Source: Petrotoga sp. 9PW.55.5.1 (GTDB lineage Bacteria > Thermotogota > Thermotogae > Petrotogales > Petrotogaceae). From it: 59,415 nucleotides of DNA. The stretch covers positions 1 to 59,415 of the forward strand of contig NZ_AUPM01000043.1 of NCBI RefSeq assembly GCF_003265365.1, read 5' to 3'. The notes below the pieces were generated by a model. It saw only the letters and a list, made by a program, of their open reading frames with translations. It was not told where the DNA came from and ran no database searches. The translations under genes and the position numbers were made by a program. Below, piece by piece: positions 28,468 to 37,413 of this stretch; the stretch's first letter is position 1; each line of letters opens with the position of its first letter.

Positions 28468-29586
28468 ATGAATTCAATTTTAACTGCATCACTTTTAATA
28501 GGTGGACTTAGTGCTGTTTTATCAGCTTTAATAGTAATAGTTGATAGTATAGTAAATAATTATGGAGAAGTAACTATTGATATAAATAGTGGAAAGAAAA
28601 ATTTGAAGGTTAATGGAGGGGCTTCACTTCTAACTACATTATCTGAACAAGGGATTTTTATCCCTTCTGCCTGCGGCGGGAGAGGAAGTTGCGGTGCTTG
28701 TAAAGTTAAAGTTTTATCGGATATTGGACCAATTTTACCAACAGAGGCACCTCTTTTAGAAAAAGAAGAGATGGAGAATAACGTTCGACTTTCCTGCCAA
28801 ATAAAAGTTAAATCTGATATTTCTATCGAAATACCAGAAGAGCTTTTTTCTGCAAAAAGGTATAAAGCTAAGGTAACAAAAATTCAAGATATGACATACG
28901 ACATTAAAGAAGCAAAAATAGATTTAATTGATCCTAATGAGATAGATTTCAAGGCTGGGCAATACATGCAGTTGGTTGTACCTCCTTATGAAAAGATTAA
29001 AGAATACACACAAAGAGCTTATTCCATATCTTCATCTCCTAGTCAGAAAAATTCTGTGGAGTTTTTTATAAGGCTTGTCCCAGGCGGTATCGCTACAACT
29101 TATGTTCATCAGTATTTAAAAGAAAACGATGAAATAGAATTGGTAGGGCCTTTTGGAGATTTTTATATGAGAGATACTGATGCAGATATGATTTGTGTGG
29201 CTGGTGGTTCAGGTCTTGCTCCTATTAAATCTATAGTATCTGATATGTTTGAAAGAGGTATAACCAACAGAAACGTTTGGTTATTCTTTGGAGCAAGAAG
29301 TTTAAGAGACCTTTATTATCTTGACTTTTTCCAAGAAAAGGAGAAAAAGTGGGAAAAGTTTCACTTTGTACCAGCTTTATCAGAACCACAACCTGATGAT
29401 AATTGGAAAGGAGAAGTGGGACTAATAACGGATGTATTAGCAAAGTATTTCAAAGAAAAGATGGACCAAGATACTCAAAAAGAAGGATATTTATGTGGAA
29501 GTCCAGGTATGATAAATGCTTGCGTTAAAGTAATGACAGATAACGGCATCGAAGAAGAAAAAATTTATTACGATAAATTTGCATAA
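28468..29586 (+). CDS. nqrF: NQR-type complex subunit F (NADH-oxidising, 2Fe-2S and FAD)
   Basis: The electron-input subunit. One N-terminal membrane helix (about 5-27) precedes a [2Fe-2S] ferredoxin domain with Cys69, Cys75, Cys78 and Cys110. An FAD/NAD(P)H reductase domain follows (RAYSISSSP flavin motif, GGSGLAPI nucleotide motif, LCGSPGM near the C-terminus). The domain order is that of NqrF; RnfB has no such reductase domain. At 372 residues it is slightly shorter than the 407 of Vibrio. ATG follows GAGGTGAAAATTC. Confidence 0.92.
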   Translation: MNSILTASLLIGGLSAVLSALIVIVDSIVNNYGEVTIDINSGKKNLKVNGGASLLTTLSEQGIFIPSACGGRGSCGACKVKVLSDIGPILPTEAPLLEKEEMENNVRLSCQIKVKSDISIEIPEELFSAKRYKAKVTKIQDMTYDIKEAKIDLIDPNEIDFKAGQYMQLVVPPYEKIKEYTQRAYSISSSPSQKNSVEFFIRLVPGGIATTYVHQYLKENDEIELVGPFGDFYMRDTDADMICVAGGSGLAPIKSIVSDMFERGITNRNVWLFFGARSLRDLYYLDFFQEKEKKWEKFHFVPALSEPQPDDNWKGEVGLITDVLAKYFKEKMDQDTQKEGYLCGSPGMINACVKVMTDNGIEEEKIYYDKFA

Positions 29587-29613
29587 AAAGCGCCCATAGG
29601 AGGTGTTTTAAAT

Positions 29614-30066
29614 ATGAAGATGACTGAAGATTTAAAAAAAGCCGCGGAAAATATGAAACCAGGAATAATAACAGCGGAAGGATTTTTAGGCGATGATGAT
29701 AGATCTCTTGTTGATATTATAGAAAGTGACGAAGAAAATATTCAGTCTTTAAAAATCAATCTATATGACGATATAAAAAGGATAAAATATCTATTTGAAA
29801 AGGGGAAAGAAGCTTTTGATGAACCAATTACCGTTGATAATAAATGGTTGGTAAAAACGGATGAAGCAAGAGGACATTTGCCTTGCCCATTTGAAGATGG
29901 AATCTTTAGAAAAGTTAATCTAAGGGTTAAGAATCTTAGAAACAATGAAGAACTTTTTATAACAGATTTATCTCTTCATTTAATAGAAAAACATCATTTC
30001 TTTCAGGGGAAAGGTTCGAAGTTCAGGGTAGAACCAGAACAATTAAAAAAAGTTATAGAGGGTTAA
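29614..30066 (+). CDS. Unknown protein encoded in the nqr operon
   Basis: I do not recognise this 150-residue protein. It is soluble and has no signal peptide. It is rich in Asp, Glu and Lys in the first half (FLGDDDRSLVDIIESDEENIQ) with a conserved-looking centre KTDEARGHLPCPFEDGIFRKV and a C-terminal LIEKHHFFQGKGSKFRVEPEQL. It has one cysteine. It sits 27 bases after nqrF with its own AGGAGGTG site and 28 bases before arcB, so it is co-transcribed. A role as an accessory or partner of the NqrA-less complex is a guess from position only. Confidence 0.8.
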   Translation: MKMTEDLKKAAENMKPGIITAEGFLGDDDRSLVDIIESDEENIQSLKINLYDDIKRIKYLFEKGKEAFDEPITVDNKWLVKTDEARGHLPCPFEDGIFRKVNLRVKNLRNNEELFITDLSLHLIEKHHFFQGKGSKFRVEPEQLKKVIEG

Positions 30067-30094
30067 ATATTTGTATGAGGAGGAGATTTAAGAT

Positions 30095-31084
30095 ATGCCA
30101 GTAAATTTAAGAGGAAGAAGTTTTTTAACACTGAAAGATTTTTCGCCAGAAGAAATAAAGTACCTTTTAAACCTTTCTCAAAATCTTAAAACAAAAAAAA
30201 GGATGGGTATAAAAGGAGATTTATTAAATGGTAAAAACATTGTACTTCTATTTGAAAAAACCTCAACTAGAACTAGATGTGCTTTTGAAGTCGCCGCTTT
30301 TGATGAAGGAGCACACGTTACTTTTTTAACCAACAGTCAAATGGGGAAAAAAGAATCTATTGAAGATACAGCAAGGGTTTTAGGGAGATTCTACGATGGA
30401 ATAGAATTCAGGGGTTTCAAACAAGAAACCGTAGAAACATTGGCAAAATATTCAGGTGTCCCTGTATGGAACGGATTAACAGACGAAGATCATCCAACAC
30501 AGGTTTTAGCTGACTTTTTAACGATTATGGAAAACTTTGAAAAACCATTATCAAAGATAAAATTTGTATATATAGGTGATGGAAGAAACAACATGGCCAA
30601 TGCTTTAATGATAGGTGGTTCAAAAATGGGCATGGACTTTGTAATAATCTCTCCAAAAGAGCTCTTCCCTAACAAATCATTAGTTGATGAAATGGAAATA
30701 GTTGCAAAAGAAAACGGTGGAAAAATCACGATATCTGATAAACTTGATTCTGTTGTAAATGCAGATGTTATATACACAGACGTGTGGTTCTCCATGGGAG
30801 AAGAGGATAAGATACAGGAACGTTTAAACTTATTAACACCTTATCAAGTCAATATGGACTTAATTAAAAGAACAAACAATCCTGATGTAATATTTTTGCA
30901 TTGTTTACCATCTTTTCACGATACAAAAACAGAGATGGGGAAGATGGTATATGAAAAATACGGTATTGAAGAGATGGAAGTTACCAATGAAGTATTCGAA
31001 AGTAGATATTCTAAAGTATTTGATGAAGCAGAAAACAGAATGCACACCATAAAAGCAGTCATGGTTGCTACACTGGTAGGTTGA
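30095..31084 (+). CDS. arcB: Ornithine carbamoyltransferase
   Basis: It interconverts ornithine plus carbamoyl phosphate and citrulline plus phosphate. The carbamoyl-phosphate motif STRTR is at 57-61, HPTQ at 133-136 and the ornithine loop HCLP at 269-272. The 329 residues are typical. Pairing with carbamate kinase five bases downstream suggests the catabolic direction (citrulline phosphorolysis), so arcB is preferred to argF; the sequence alone does not settle this. No arginine deiminase gene is in the window. ATG follows AGGAGGAGATTTAAGAT. Confidence 0.94.
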   Translation: MPVNLRGRSFLTLKDFSPEEIKYLLNLSQNLKTKKRMGIKGDLLNGKNIVLLFEKTSTRTRCAFEVAAFDEGAHVTFLTNSQMGKKESIEDTARVLGRFYDGIEFRGFKQETVETLAKYSGVPVWNGLTDEDHPTQVLADFLTIMENFEKPLSKIKFVYIGDGRNNMANALMIGGSKMGMDFVIISPKELFPNKSLVDEMEIVAKENGGKITISDKLDSVVNADVIYTDVWFSMGEEDKIQERLNLLTPYQVNMDLIKRTNNPDVIFLHCLPSFHDTKTEMGKMVYEKYGIEEMEVTNEVFESRYSKVFDEAENRMHTIKAVMVATLVG

Positions 31085-31089
31085 TATGA

Positions 31090-32031
31090 ATGAGTGAAAA
31101 ATTGGCAATAGTTGCTATTGGAGGGAACGCTCTAATTCAGCATAAAGAACCCCCCACAGCAGATAATATATTCAAAAATTTAGAATTTACATCCAAATGT
31201 TTATTAGGTCTTATAAAAAAAAGTTATAAAATTGTAGTTACACATGGCAATGGTCCCCAAGTAGGTAATATATTACTTCAGCAAGATATAGCTAAAGAGG
31301 TAATTCCTCCTTTTCCATTAGATGTAAATGGTGCAATGACACAAGGTTATATTGGTTACATGATATCTCAATCATTGAAGAATGTTCTTGAAAAAGAAAA
31401 TATTGAAAAAGACGTTTCCTGTGTCGTAACTCAAGTTTTAGTTGATAAAAATGACTCCTCTTTTCAAAATCCTTCAAAACCCGTAGGGCCATTCTACACT
31501 AAAGAAGAAGCTGAAACTTTAATTAAAGAGAAAGGTTGGAGTATGGTTGAAGATGCGGGAAGAGGTTGGAGAAGAGTTGTTCCTTCACCTTATCCTCTTG
31601 ATATAGTAGAAATCAAAGCTATAAAAAAACTTGTTAAAGATAATCATATTACTATTGCAGCTGGTGGTGGTGGAATACCGGTAATAAAAGAAGATGGCAG
31701 CCTAAAAGGTGTCGAAGGAGTTATAGACAAAGACAGAGCATCGGCTTTATTAGCAGTAGAACTTGATGCAGATGAATTTATTATCTTAACTGCTGTAGAA
31801 AAAGCATACATAAACTTCAAAAAACCAAACCAAGAAGCTTTATCAAAAATATCTGTTACAGAGGCAAAAAAATACATAATGGAAGGCCATTTTTCTAAAG
31901 GCAGTATGTTACCTAAAATTGAAGCATGCATTGACTTTGTAGAAAAGACTGGAAGAAGTGCGTTAATAACTGATTTAAAAAAGTTAGAAGAAGCTATGGA
32001 TGGTAAAACAGGTACAATAATCACAAAATAA
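31090..32031 (+). CDS. arcC: Carbamate kinase
   Basis: It transfers phosphate from carbamoyl phosphate to ADP, giving ATP, ammonia and CO2. The start AIVAIGGNALIQ, then THGNGPQVGNILLQ, WRRVVPSPYP, AAGGGGIPV, VIDKDRASALLA and GHFSKGSMLPKIEA are characteristic of the amino-acid-kinase fold enzyme. Its 313 residues are full length. The ribosome site is weak, as expected if it is coupled to arcB. It is the last gene of the nqr-arc operon; no terminator is visible before the repeat block. Confidence 0.95.
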   Translation: MSEKLAIVAIGGNALIQHKEPPTADNIFKNLEFTSKCLLGLIKKSYKIVVTHGNGPQVGNILLQQDIAKEVIPPFPLDVNGAMTQGYIGYMISQSLKNVLEKENIEKDVSCVVTQVLVDKNDSSFQNPSKPVGPFYTKEEAETLIKEKGWSMVEDAGRGWRRVVPSPYPLDIVEIKAIKKLVKDNHITIAAGGGGIPVIKEDGSLKGVEGVIDKDRASALLAVELDADEFIILTAVEKAYINFKKPNQEALSKISVTEAKKYIMEGHFSKGSMLPKIEACIDFVEKTGRSALITDLKKLEEAMDGKTGTIITK

Positions 32032-32039
32032 CAATATCA

Positions 32040-32430
32040 GCTTAAATTCCCATTTTTGAAGGGTTAATATAATAGAATTCCCCTCTTGCTGAACTGCCCC
32101 ATGTCAAGTAGACACAAAAATTAATAAAAACTATATACATTTGGATGCTTGGTTTCTGAACTCAACAGGAGCCAAGCATCCGAGTTTTTTCTGAAATCTA
32201 TTTTCGTTATAAAAACAGTGAAATTCCCTTTTCTCGAAGGGGTGGATGCAGCGTTTTGTACTGCAGACGAGGTAGTCACTCTTTAATTTGCTTTTAGCAA
32301 ATTGAAAATCCAATTCAAAAGCAACTACCCCGTCTGTGACCACACCCTGTCAGACTTTCAGTCTGACACCCCTCTCAAGAGGGGAATTCTATTATATTAA
32401 CCCTTCAAAAAGGGGAATTAAACCTCAACA
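32040..32430. repeat. Dispersed hairpin repeats around and inside the IS3-ended element
   Basis: The block contains several family modules: CCCC/GGGG hairpins, TGCAGC-GTTTTGT-ACTGCA (32247-32265, one mismatch), the conserved A/T-rich spacer with AATTTGCTTTTAGCAAATT, ACTACCCCGTC, and an 8-bp hairpin TGTCAGAC-TTTCA-GTCTGACA (32348-32368). Confidence 0.8.
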
Positions 32431-32482
32431 GCAGTTTTGTAATTTTTATTAATTACGTGTCTACTTTGGAGGTATCATATCA
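32090..32482 (-). mobile_element. 393-bp IS3-ended element with gutted interior (MITE-like)
   Basis: The ends form 26-base inverted repeats. One, at 32090-32115, reads TGAACTGCCCC...AAGTAGACAC. The other, at 32482-32457 on the minus strand, reads TGATATGATACC...AAGTAGACAC. They are followed symmetrically by AATTAATAAAAA. Inside the first end, minus-strand 32214-32131 encodes FYNENRFQKKLGCLAPVEF and the rest of an IS3 OrfB C-terminus. The remaining transposase is replaced by hairpin repeats. I see no matching 3-base target duplication. Confidence 0.75.
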
Positions 32483-32531
32483 GTACAAGGGGAATTTAAT
32501 TATCTTTTATTTAAGTATCTTTTTTAAAAAA

Positions 32532-32960
32532 CTAAAATTTAAATATCATTCCTGCGCCCCCGCTAAGATTAAATTTAGGCTCAGGGATTACATTAAAACT
32601 TGGGGCAAATTCTAAAAAGAATTCAAGCGGAGATTGGGGTATAGCATAGTTAAGAGAAACAGGAAATCTTACTCCAAAATTCAATCCATCCCCAATACCT
32701 ATATGAACTCCCCCTCCATATCCAAGGTCAATAGCACCAAATGTTCCTTTTGATATAGAGTTATAATCAAAGCCCAACCATAAGTAATCTTCTGTAAAAG
32801 ACCAAGCAGCAGTTATCCCTATGAAAGTTGTTGAACTTGTGTAACTTCTAATATATAGCCCGGTTGGATCTCCAACTTTTGCTCCTAAACCTAATGGGGC
32901 AGTGAAAATCACCGACGATAATACCACTAATATTCCTAAAATGATTAATGCTTTTTTCAT
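32532..32960 (-). CDS. Small secreted outer-membrane beta-barrel-like protein
   Basis: This 142-residue protein has a clear signal peptide (1-18, ending near VIFTAP). The body alternates polar and hydrophobic residues (LWLGFDYNS, GAIDLGYGGGVHIGIGDGLNFGVRFPVSLNY) and ends in GGAGMIFKF with a terminal Phe. The pattern LEFFLEFAPSFNVIPEPKFNLSGGAG resembles small eight-strand barrel proteins annotated DUF3996 in spirochaetes. ATG 32960 follows AGGAGGAGAAAAAGA; an upstream in-frame ATG would destroy the signal peptide. Function unknown. Confidence 0.75.
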   Translation of the reverse strand: MKKALIILGILVVLSSVIFTAPLGLGAKVGDPTGLYIRSYTSSTTFIGITAAWSFTEDYLWLGFDYNSISKGTFGAIDLGYGGGVHIGIGDGLNFGVRFPVSLNYAIPQSPLEFFLEFAPSFNVIPEPKFNLSGGAGMIFKF

Positions 32961-33122
32961 TCTTTTTCTCCTCCTAAAATTATTTTTAAGAACAAAATAC
33001 AACCAAAACATAAATTATTTCTAAATACTTTTCTTAGTTAAAAACTATTATATAATAATTAACTAAAATTTTCATTAAATTTCCTAAAATGTTTCATTTA
33101 TCAATAATTCAACGTATTTTTT

Positions 33123-34133
33123 CTAATATTCTCCTTTTTCTTTTAATTTTTGCGATATCTTTCTTACTTCTTGAGATTTCTCTTCTGTAGTTATTAGAAT
33201 TCCGTCTTCTCCTTCAACTACGATTATGTTTGATAATCCTATTATTCCAACATGCTTGTTTGATTTTACATAAACATTTTCCCCATCTATGATTTCTACA
33301 TTTTCGTTTTTATCAGAATATCCCAATAGTTCCCTCACGGATACCCAGCTTCCAACATCCGACCACTTAAAATCCGCTTTTACTACATAAACATTTTCTG
33401 ATTTTTCTAAGAGAGCATAATCTATACTTATTTTTTTGACTTCGGGCATGATTTTTCGCAAAGTATCGGTGTCTTTTGGTGAGATACTTACTAATTTAGT
33501 ATATATGTCAGTTGTATGTTTTTTCATTTCCTTTAAAAAAGTATTTTTATTCCATACAAACATTCCACTGTTCCAAAAGAAGTTTTCTTTTGATAAAAAA
33601 TCTTTAGCAGTTTGGAGATTCGGTTTTTCTTTGAAAGATTTAACGTCATAAATATTTTTACTAATATATTTTCCTGCTTCTATATATCCGTATCCTGTTT
33701 CAGGTCTGTTTGGATTTATTCCTAAAGTAAATAGACCGTTATATTTTTTTGCTCCTTCAATTGCTAAATTTAATGTTTCCCAAAATTTTTCTTTTTCAGG
33801 GATATAATGATCTGCGGGAAGTATTGTGACTATTTCATCTTCTTCAGCTAGCAATGTCCCTAGCATACAAGCAGGGGCAGTGTTTCTTGGAATAGGTTCC
33901 AAGATTATATTTCCTTCGGGAATCTCTGGTATTTCTTTTGTTGTTAAATCTAAATACTTCTCTGAAGTTATTATGAAAATATCGTTTTTATTTAATTTAT
34001 AATTCATTCTTTCAAATGTTTCTCTGATTAAAGATTTATCTGAAAAGAGTTTTAAAAACTGTTTTGGTTTTTTTGAAGTTGATAATGGCCAAAACCTTTC
34101 TCCTGATCCACCTGCTAATATTATTGCTTTCAT
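33123..34133 (-). CDS. manC: Mannose-1-phosphate guanylyltransferase
   Basis: It makes GDP-mannose from GTP and mannose 1-phosphate. The nucleotidyltransferase signature ILAGGSGERFWPLST is at the N-terminus, with LEPIPRNTAPAC, ILPADHYI, FKEKP and KADFKWSDVGSW downstream. It is 336 residues, thus the single-domain form without the isomerase cupin domain. ATG follows AAGGAGGTAAAT. It is the last gene of the hflK-to-manC run, 23 bases after glgB. GDP-mannose may feed glycans or compatible solutes such as mannosylglycerate; that is not decidable here. Confidence 0.94.
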   Translation of the reverse strand: MKAIILAGGSGERFWPLSTSKKPKQFLKLFSDKSLIRETFERMNYKLNKNDIFIITSEKYLDLTTKEIPEIPEGNIILEPIPRNTAPACMLGTLLAEEDEIVTILPADHYIPEKEKFWETLNLAIEGAKKYNGLFTLGINPNRPETGYGYIEAGKYISKNIYDVKSFKEKPNLQTAKDFLSKENFFWNSGMFVWNKNTFLKEMKKHTTDIYTKLVSISPKDTDTLRKIMPEVKKISIDYALLEKSENVYVVKADFKWSDVGSWVSVRELLGYSDKNENVEIIDGENVYVKSNKHVGIIGLSNIIVVEGEDGILITTEEKSQEVRKISQKLKEKGEY

Positions 34134-34156
34134 ATTTACCTCCTTTTTTGCTGAAT

Positions 34157-36343
34157 TTATTTTTGAATATATTGGAAGTAAAGTCCAGCTAAAGGTGGTA
34201 AAGTAATTATAATTGACTGCTCTCTTCCGTGCATAGCAATATCTTGTGAGAAAACCTCTTTAGGATTATCTACGTTACTTCCGTAATAATCTGACCAATC
34301 TGTGTTTAGTATTTCTTGGTAGGCTCCTTTTTTTGGAACTCCTATTCGATAATTTTCTCGTGGTACAGGTGTAAAATTGAATATACATACCAACAATTCA
34401 TCTTTATTCTTTGATTTTCTACAGAAAGATATTACACTATTATCTGAATCACTGAAATCGATCCATTCAAAGCCTTCATAGTTAAAATCTATTTCAAATA
34501 AAGAGTTATGTTGTTTGTATAATATATTTAAGTCTTTTAGGAATTTTTGTAATTTATTATGTGGTTCGTATTGTAATAAATGCCAATCTAAACTAAAATT
34601 ACAGTCCCATTCTTTTCTTTGAGCTATATCTGATCCCATAAACAATAATTTTTTACCCGGATGAGCAAACATATATGAGTAAAAGAGTCTTAGGTTTGCA
34701 AATTTCTGCCAATCGTCTCCAGGCATTTTTTCAAGAAGTGACCTTTTACCATGGACCACTTCGTCGTGAGAAATAGATAAGATAAAGTTTTCAGAAAAAG
34801 CGTAAACCAGTGAAAATGTAAGATCATTTTGATGATACTTTCTGAATATAGGTTCTTTGCTAAAATACCTTAGGGTATCATTCATCCATCCCATGTTCCA
34901 TTTGAATAGAAATCCTAATCCACCCTCATGTACAGGAGTTGTTACTCCTGGAAAAGCAGTTGACTCTTCTGCTATGGTCATTATACCAGGAAATTGCTGA
35001 TAAGAAACCGTATTTAGATGTTTAATAAAATCTATTGCTTCTAAGTTTTCTCTACCACCGTATTTGTTTGGTATCCATTCTCCATCTTTTCTACTGTAAT
35101 CTAAGTAAAGCATAGATGCAACAGCATCGAATCTTAATCCATCAATATGGTATTTATCTAGCCAAAATAAAGCATTTGCTAATAAGAAGTTTTTTACTTC
35201 ATGCCTTCCATAGTTAAATATATAGGTTCCCCAGTCTTTGTGCTCACCTAATCTAGCATCATAATGTTCGTAAAGGGCTGTCCCATCGAACCTTCCTAAA
35301 GAATGTTCGTCTTTCGGGAAGTGTCCAGGTACCCAATCAACAATTACCCCTATATCGTTTTGATGCATTGTATCAACAAAGTACATAAAATCTTCAGGTT
35401 TACCAAATCTACTAGTTGGGGCGTAATACCCTGTTACCTGATATCCCCAGGATATATCTAAAGGATGTTCGCTAACTGGCAGTAATTCTATATGAGTAAA
35501 ATTATGTTCTGTAACATATTTTGCAAGTTTATCGGCTAATTCGCGATAATTTAAGAATTCGCTCCCATCTTTTTTTGCCCAAGACCCAAGGTGTACCTCA
35601 TAAACTGAGATAGGTTCTTCTAACCAATTCTTGCTTCTTCTTTCATTCATCCATTTGTCATCGTTCCATTTGTGTTTGTTGTTAATATCATAGACAATAG
35701 CAGCTGTTTTCGGTCTAACTTCGAAATATTTCCCATATGGATCTGTTTTTAATACCAGATTTCCGCTTTGTGTTTTAATTTCAAATTTGTATAGATCGCC
35801 TTCAACAACCCCAGGTATAAATATCTCCCATATGCCTGATTGTCCTAAAACTCTCATTTGATGAACCCTTCCATCCCAATTGTTAAAGTCCCCTACAACG
35901 CTTACTCTCCTAGCATTTGGAGCCCATGTAGAAAATAAAACACCTTTTGTTCCATTTAATTCCATTAAATGAGAACCTAGTTTTTCGTATACCTTATAAT
36001 GATTTCCTTCATTAAACAAATACCTATCGTATTCTGAAATTACAGGTAGAAATGAATATGGGTCTTTATATGACCACTTTTGACCATCGTATGAAAGACA
36101 TTCCACTATATACTCAAAAATTTCACTTCGCGATATTTTTTTCTCAAATAGTCCTGCTTCGTGTATTTTTTCAAGTTTAATCTTTTGATTATCAAAGATT
36201 ATATAAGCTTCCTTAGCAAAAGGTTGTAATACTCTCATAACTAAATTTGAGTCGTCTAATTTTCTCAGCCCTAAAAATATGAAAGGATCATGGCAATCTC
36301 CATTGACAAGCATCTTAATCTCTTCATTTGTTAATATAGCCAT
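34157..36343 (-). CDS. glgB: 1,4-alpha-glucan branching enzyme
   Basis: It introduces alpha-1,6 branches into glycogen. An N-terminal domain (about 1-105) and a CBM48 domain (about 110-215) precede the GH13 barrel with nucleophile Asp406 ([11 protein letters not shown]), acid/base Glu459 (IAEEST) and Asp527 (SHDEVVHGK). These lie within a residue of their E. coli positions. The C-terminal beta domain ends in [10 protein letters not shown]. It has 728 residues with ATG 36343, eight bases after AGGAGG; a GTG three codons earlier overlaps the ribosome site. Confidence 0.96.
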   Translation of the reverse strand: MAILTNEEIKMLVNGDCHDPFIFLGLRKLDDSNLVMRVLQPFAKEAYIIFDNQKIKLEKIHEAGLFEKKISRSEIFEYIVECLSYDGQKWSYKDPYSFLPVISEYDRYLFNEGNHYKVYEKLGSHLMELNGTKGVLFSTWAPNARRVSVVGDFNNWDGRVHQMRVLGQSGIWEIFIPGVVEGDLYKFEIKTQSGNLVLKTDPYGKYFEVRPKTAAIVYDINNKHKWNDDKWMNERRSKNWLEEPISVYEVHLGSWAKKDGSEFLNYRELADKLAKYVTEHNFTHIELLPVSEHPLDISWGYQVTGYYAPTSRFGKPEDFMYFVDTMHQNDIGVIVDWVPGHFPKDEHSLGRFDGTALYEHYDARLGEHKDWGTYIFNYGRHEVKNFLLANALFWLDKYHIDGLRFDAVASMLYLDYSRKDGEWIPNKYGGRENLEAIDFIKHLNTVSYQQFPGIMTIAEESTAFPGVTTPVHEGGLGFLFKWNMGWMNDTLRYFSKEPIFRKYHQNDLTFSLVYAFSENFILSISHDEVVHGKRSLLEKMPGDDWQKFANLRLFYSYMFAHPGKKLLFMGSDIAQRKEWDCNFSLDWHLLQYEPHNKLQKFLKDLNILYKQHNSLFEIDFNYEGFEWIDFSDSDNSVISFCRKSKNKDELLVCIFNFTPVPRENYRIGVPKKGAYQEILNTDWSDYYGSNVDNPKEVFSQDIAMHGREQSIIITLPPLAGLYFQYIQK

Positions 36344-36370
36344 CACTTCCACCTCCTGAAGAACTTATAT

Positions 36371-37363
36371 TTAATTCATATAGAAATAAGTTCCATTTTC
36401 TTGTCCTATTTTTCCATCAATTTCAAGTTGCATTAAAAGAGATAATATCGAGGAAACATCTTCTTTTAGAAAATCACAAATTAAATCTAGCGTATTTTTT
36501 CCTTCTGATATTAACTTTAGAATTTTATTTTCTAAGTTGGTATTTTCTTCCTTGCCAGAAAAATATTGCCCTTCTAAATTAGTATATCCGAACATTTCTC
36601 TAAGTTGCTCCATAGAAATCACTGGAGTTGCTCCAGAATATATCAAATAATTTGTTCCGTATGAGTTTACTCTTGTTATATCACCAGGTATTGCTAATAC
36701 TTCTCTTCCATAGTCTAAAGCATATCTTGCGGTTATTAGTGAACCACTTTTCTTAGCTGCTTCTACTACGATGGATCTTTCAGATAGTCCTGCTATTATA
36801 CGATTTCTGTATGGAAAAGTGTATCTTGTTGCTCTTGTCCCTGGAAAATATTCTGAGATTATCAAGCCTTCTTTTTTAATTTTATTATATAACGATTCGT
36901 TTGATTTTGGGTAAATAATATCTATTCCGTTTCCTAAAACAGCTATGGTTTTCTTTGATCGCTTTTGAGCTATAGAATCTATACCATATGCCATCCCACT
37001 TACTATTGTATAACCATTAAGGTTTTTGACAATTTCTTCACATATTGATTTTCCATATTCCGTAGGTTTCCTAGTACCAACAATTGATACAGTTTTACTT
37101 TTTAAAAGGGATATGTCTCCAAAATAATAAAGAATTACAGGAGGATCGTTAATGTTTTTTAAAAGATCTGGATACTCGTCATCCCAATAAGTTATTATTC
37201 CCAAATCTCGAATTTTATTTAATTTTTTGACGATAGATTTTTTGTTTTCTTCAAAATCTTCTTTGAATAAAGTAGGCATTTTACCATCCTTGGAATAAAT
37301 CAAGAGCTCCGTATTTGATTTTTTATAGCATTCTTTTAGGGTAATAATATCCAGAACATTCAA
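36371..37363 (-). CDS. dprA: DNA-processing protein DprA
   Basis: It loads RecA on incoming single-stranded DNA during natural transformation. The Rossmann-like core shows VSIVGTRKPTEYGK, YTIVSGMAYGIDSIAQ, TIAVLGNGIDIIYP, FPYRNRIIAGLS and EAAKKSGSLITA in order. A C-terminal winged-helix region (about 275-330) follows. It has 330 residues. The start is TTG at 37363, about ten bases after AAAGGGG. It lies between a methyltransferase gene (50-base gap) and glgB (27-base gap). Confidence 0.94.
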   Translation of the reverse strand: MNVLDIITLKECYKKSNTELLIYSKDGKMPTLFKEDFEENKKSIVKKLNKIRDLGIITYWDDEYPDLLKNINDPPVILYYFGDISLLKSKTVSIVGTRKPTEYGKSICEEIVKNLNGYTIVSGMAYGIDSIAQKRSKKTIAVLGNGIDIIYPKSNESLYNKIKKEGLIISEYFPGTRATRYTFPYRNRIIAGLSERSIVVEAAKKSGSLITARYALDYGREVLAIPGDITRVNSYGTNYLIYSGATPVISMEQLREMFGYTNLEGQYFSGKEENTNLENKILKLISEGKNTLDLICDFLKEDVSSILSLLMQLEIDGKIGQENGTYFYMN

Positions 37364-37413
37364 ATAATTTAAACCCCTTTCAAAATGTATTTGATAATAT
37401 TCTTAATGATTGT

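Noticed and set aside
32131-32343. 70-codon minus-strand ORF as a real gene
   Set aside because: Only its last 27 codons are transposase-derived; the rest is read-through of hairpin repeats, as the GVVAFELDFQFAKSKLKSD stretch shows.
33035-33065. AT-rich palindromes (TAGTTAA/TTAACTA and TATTATATAATA)
   Set aside because: The inner and outer arms do not share a centre, so they do not make one structure; such sequences are frequent in AT-rich intergenic DNA.
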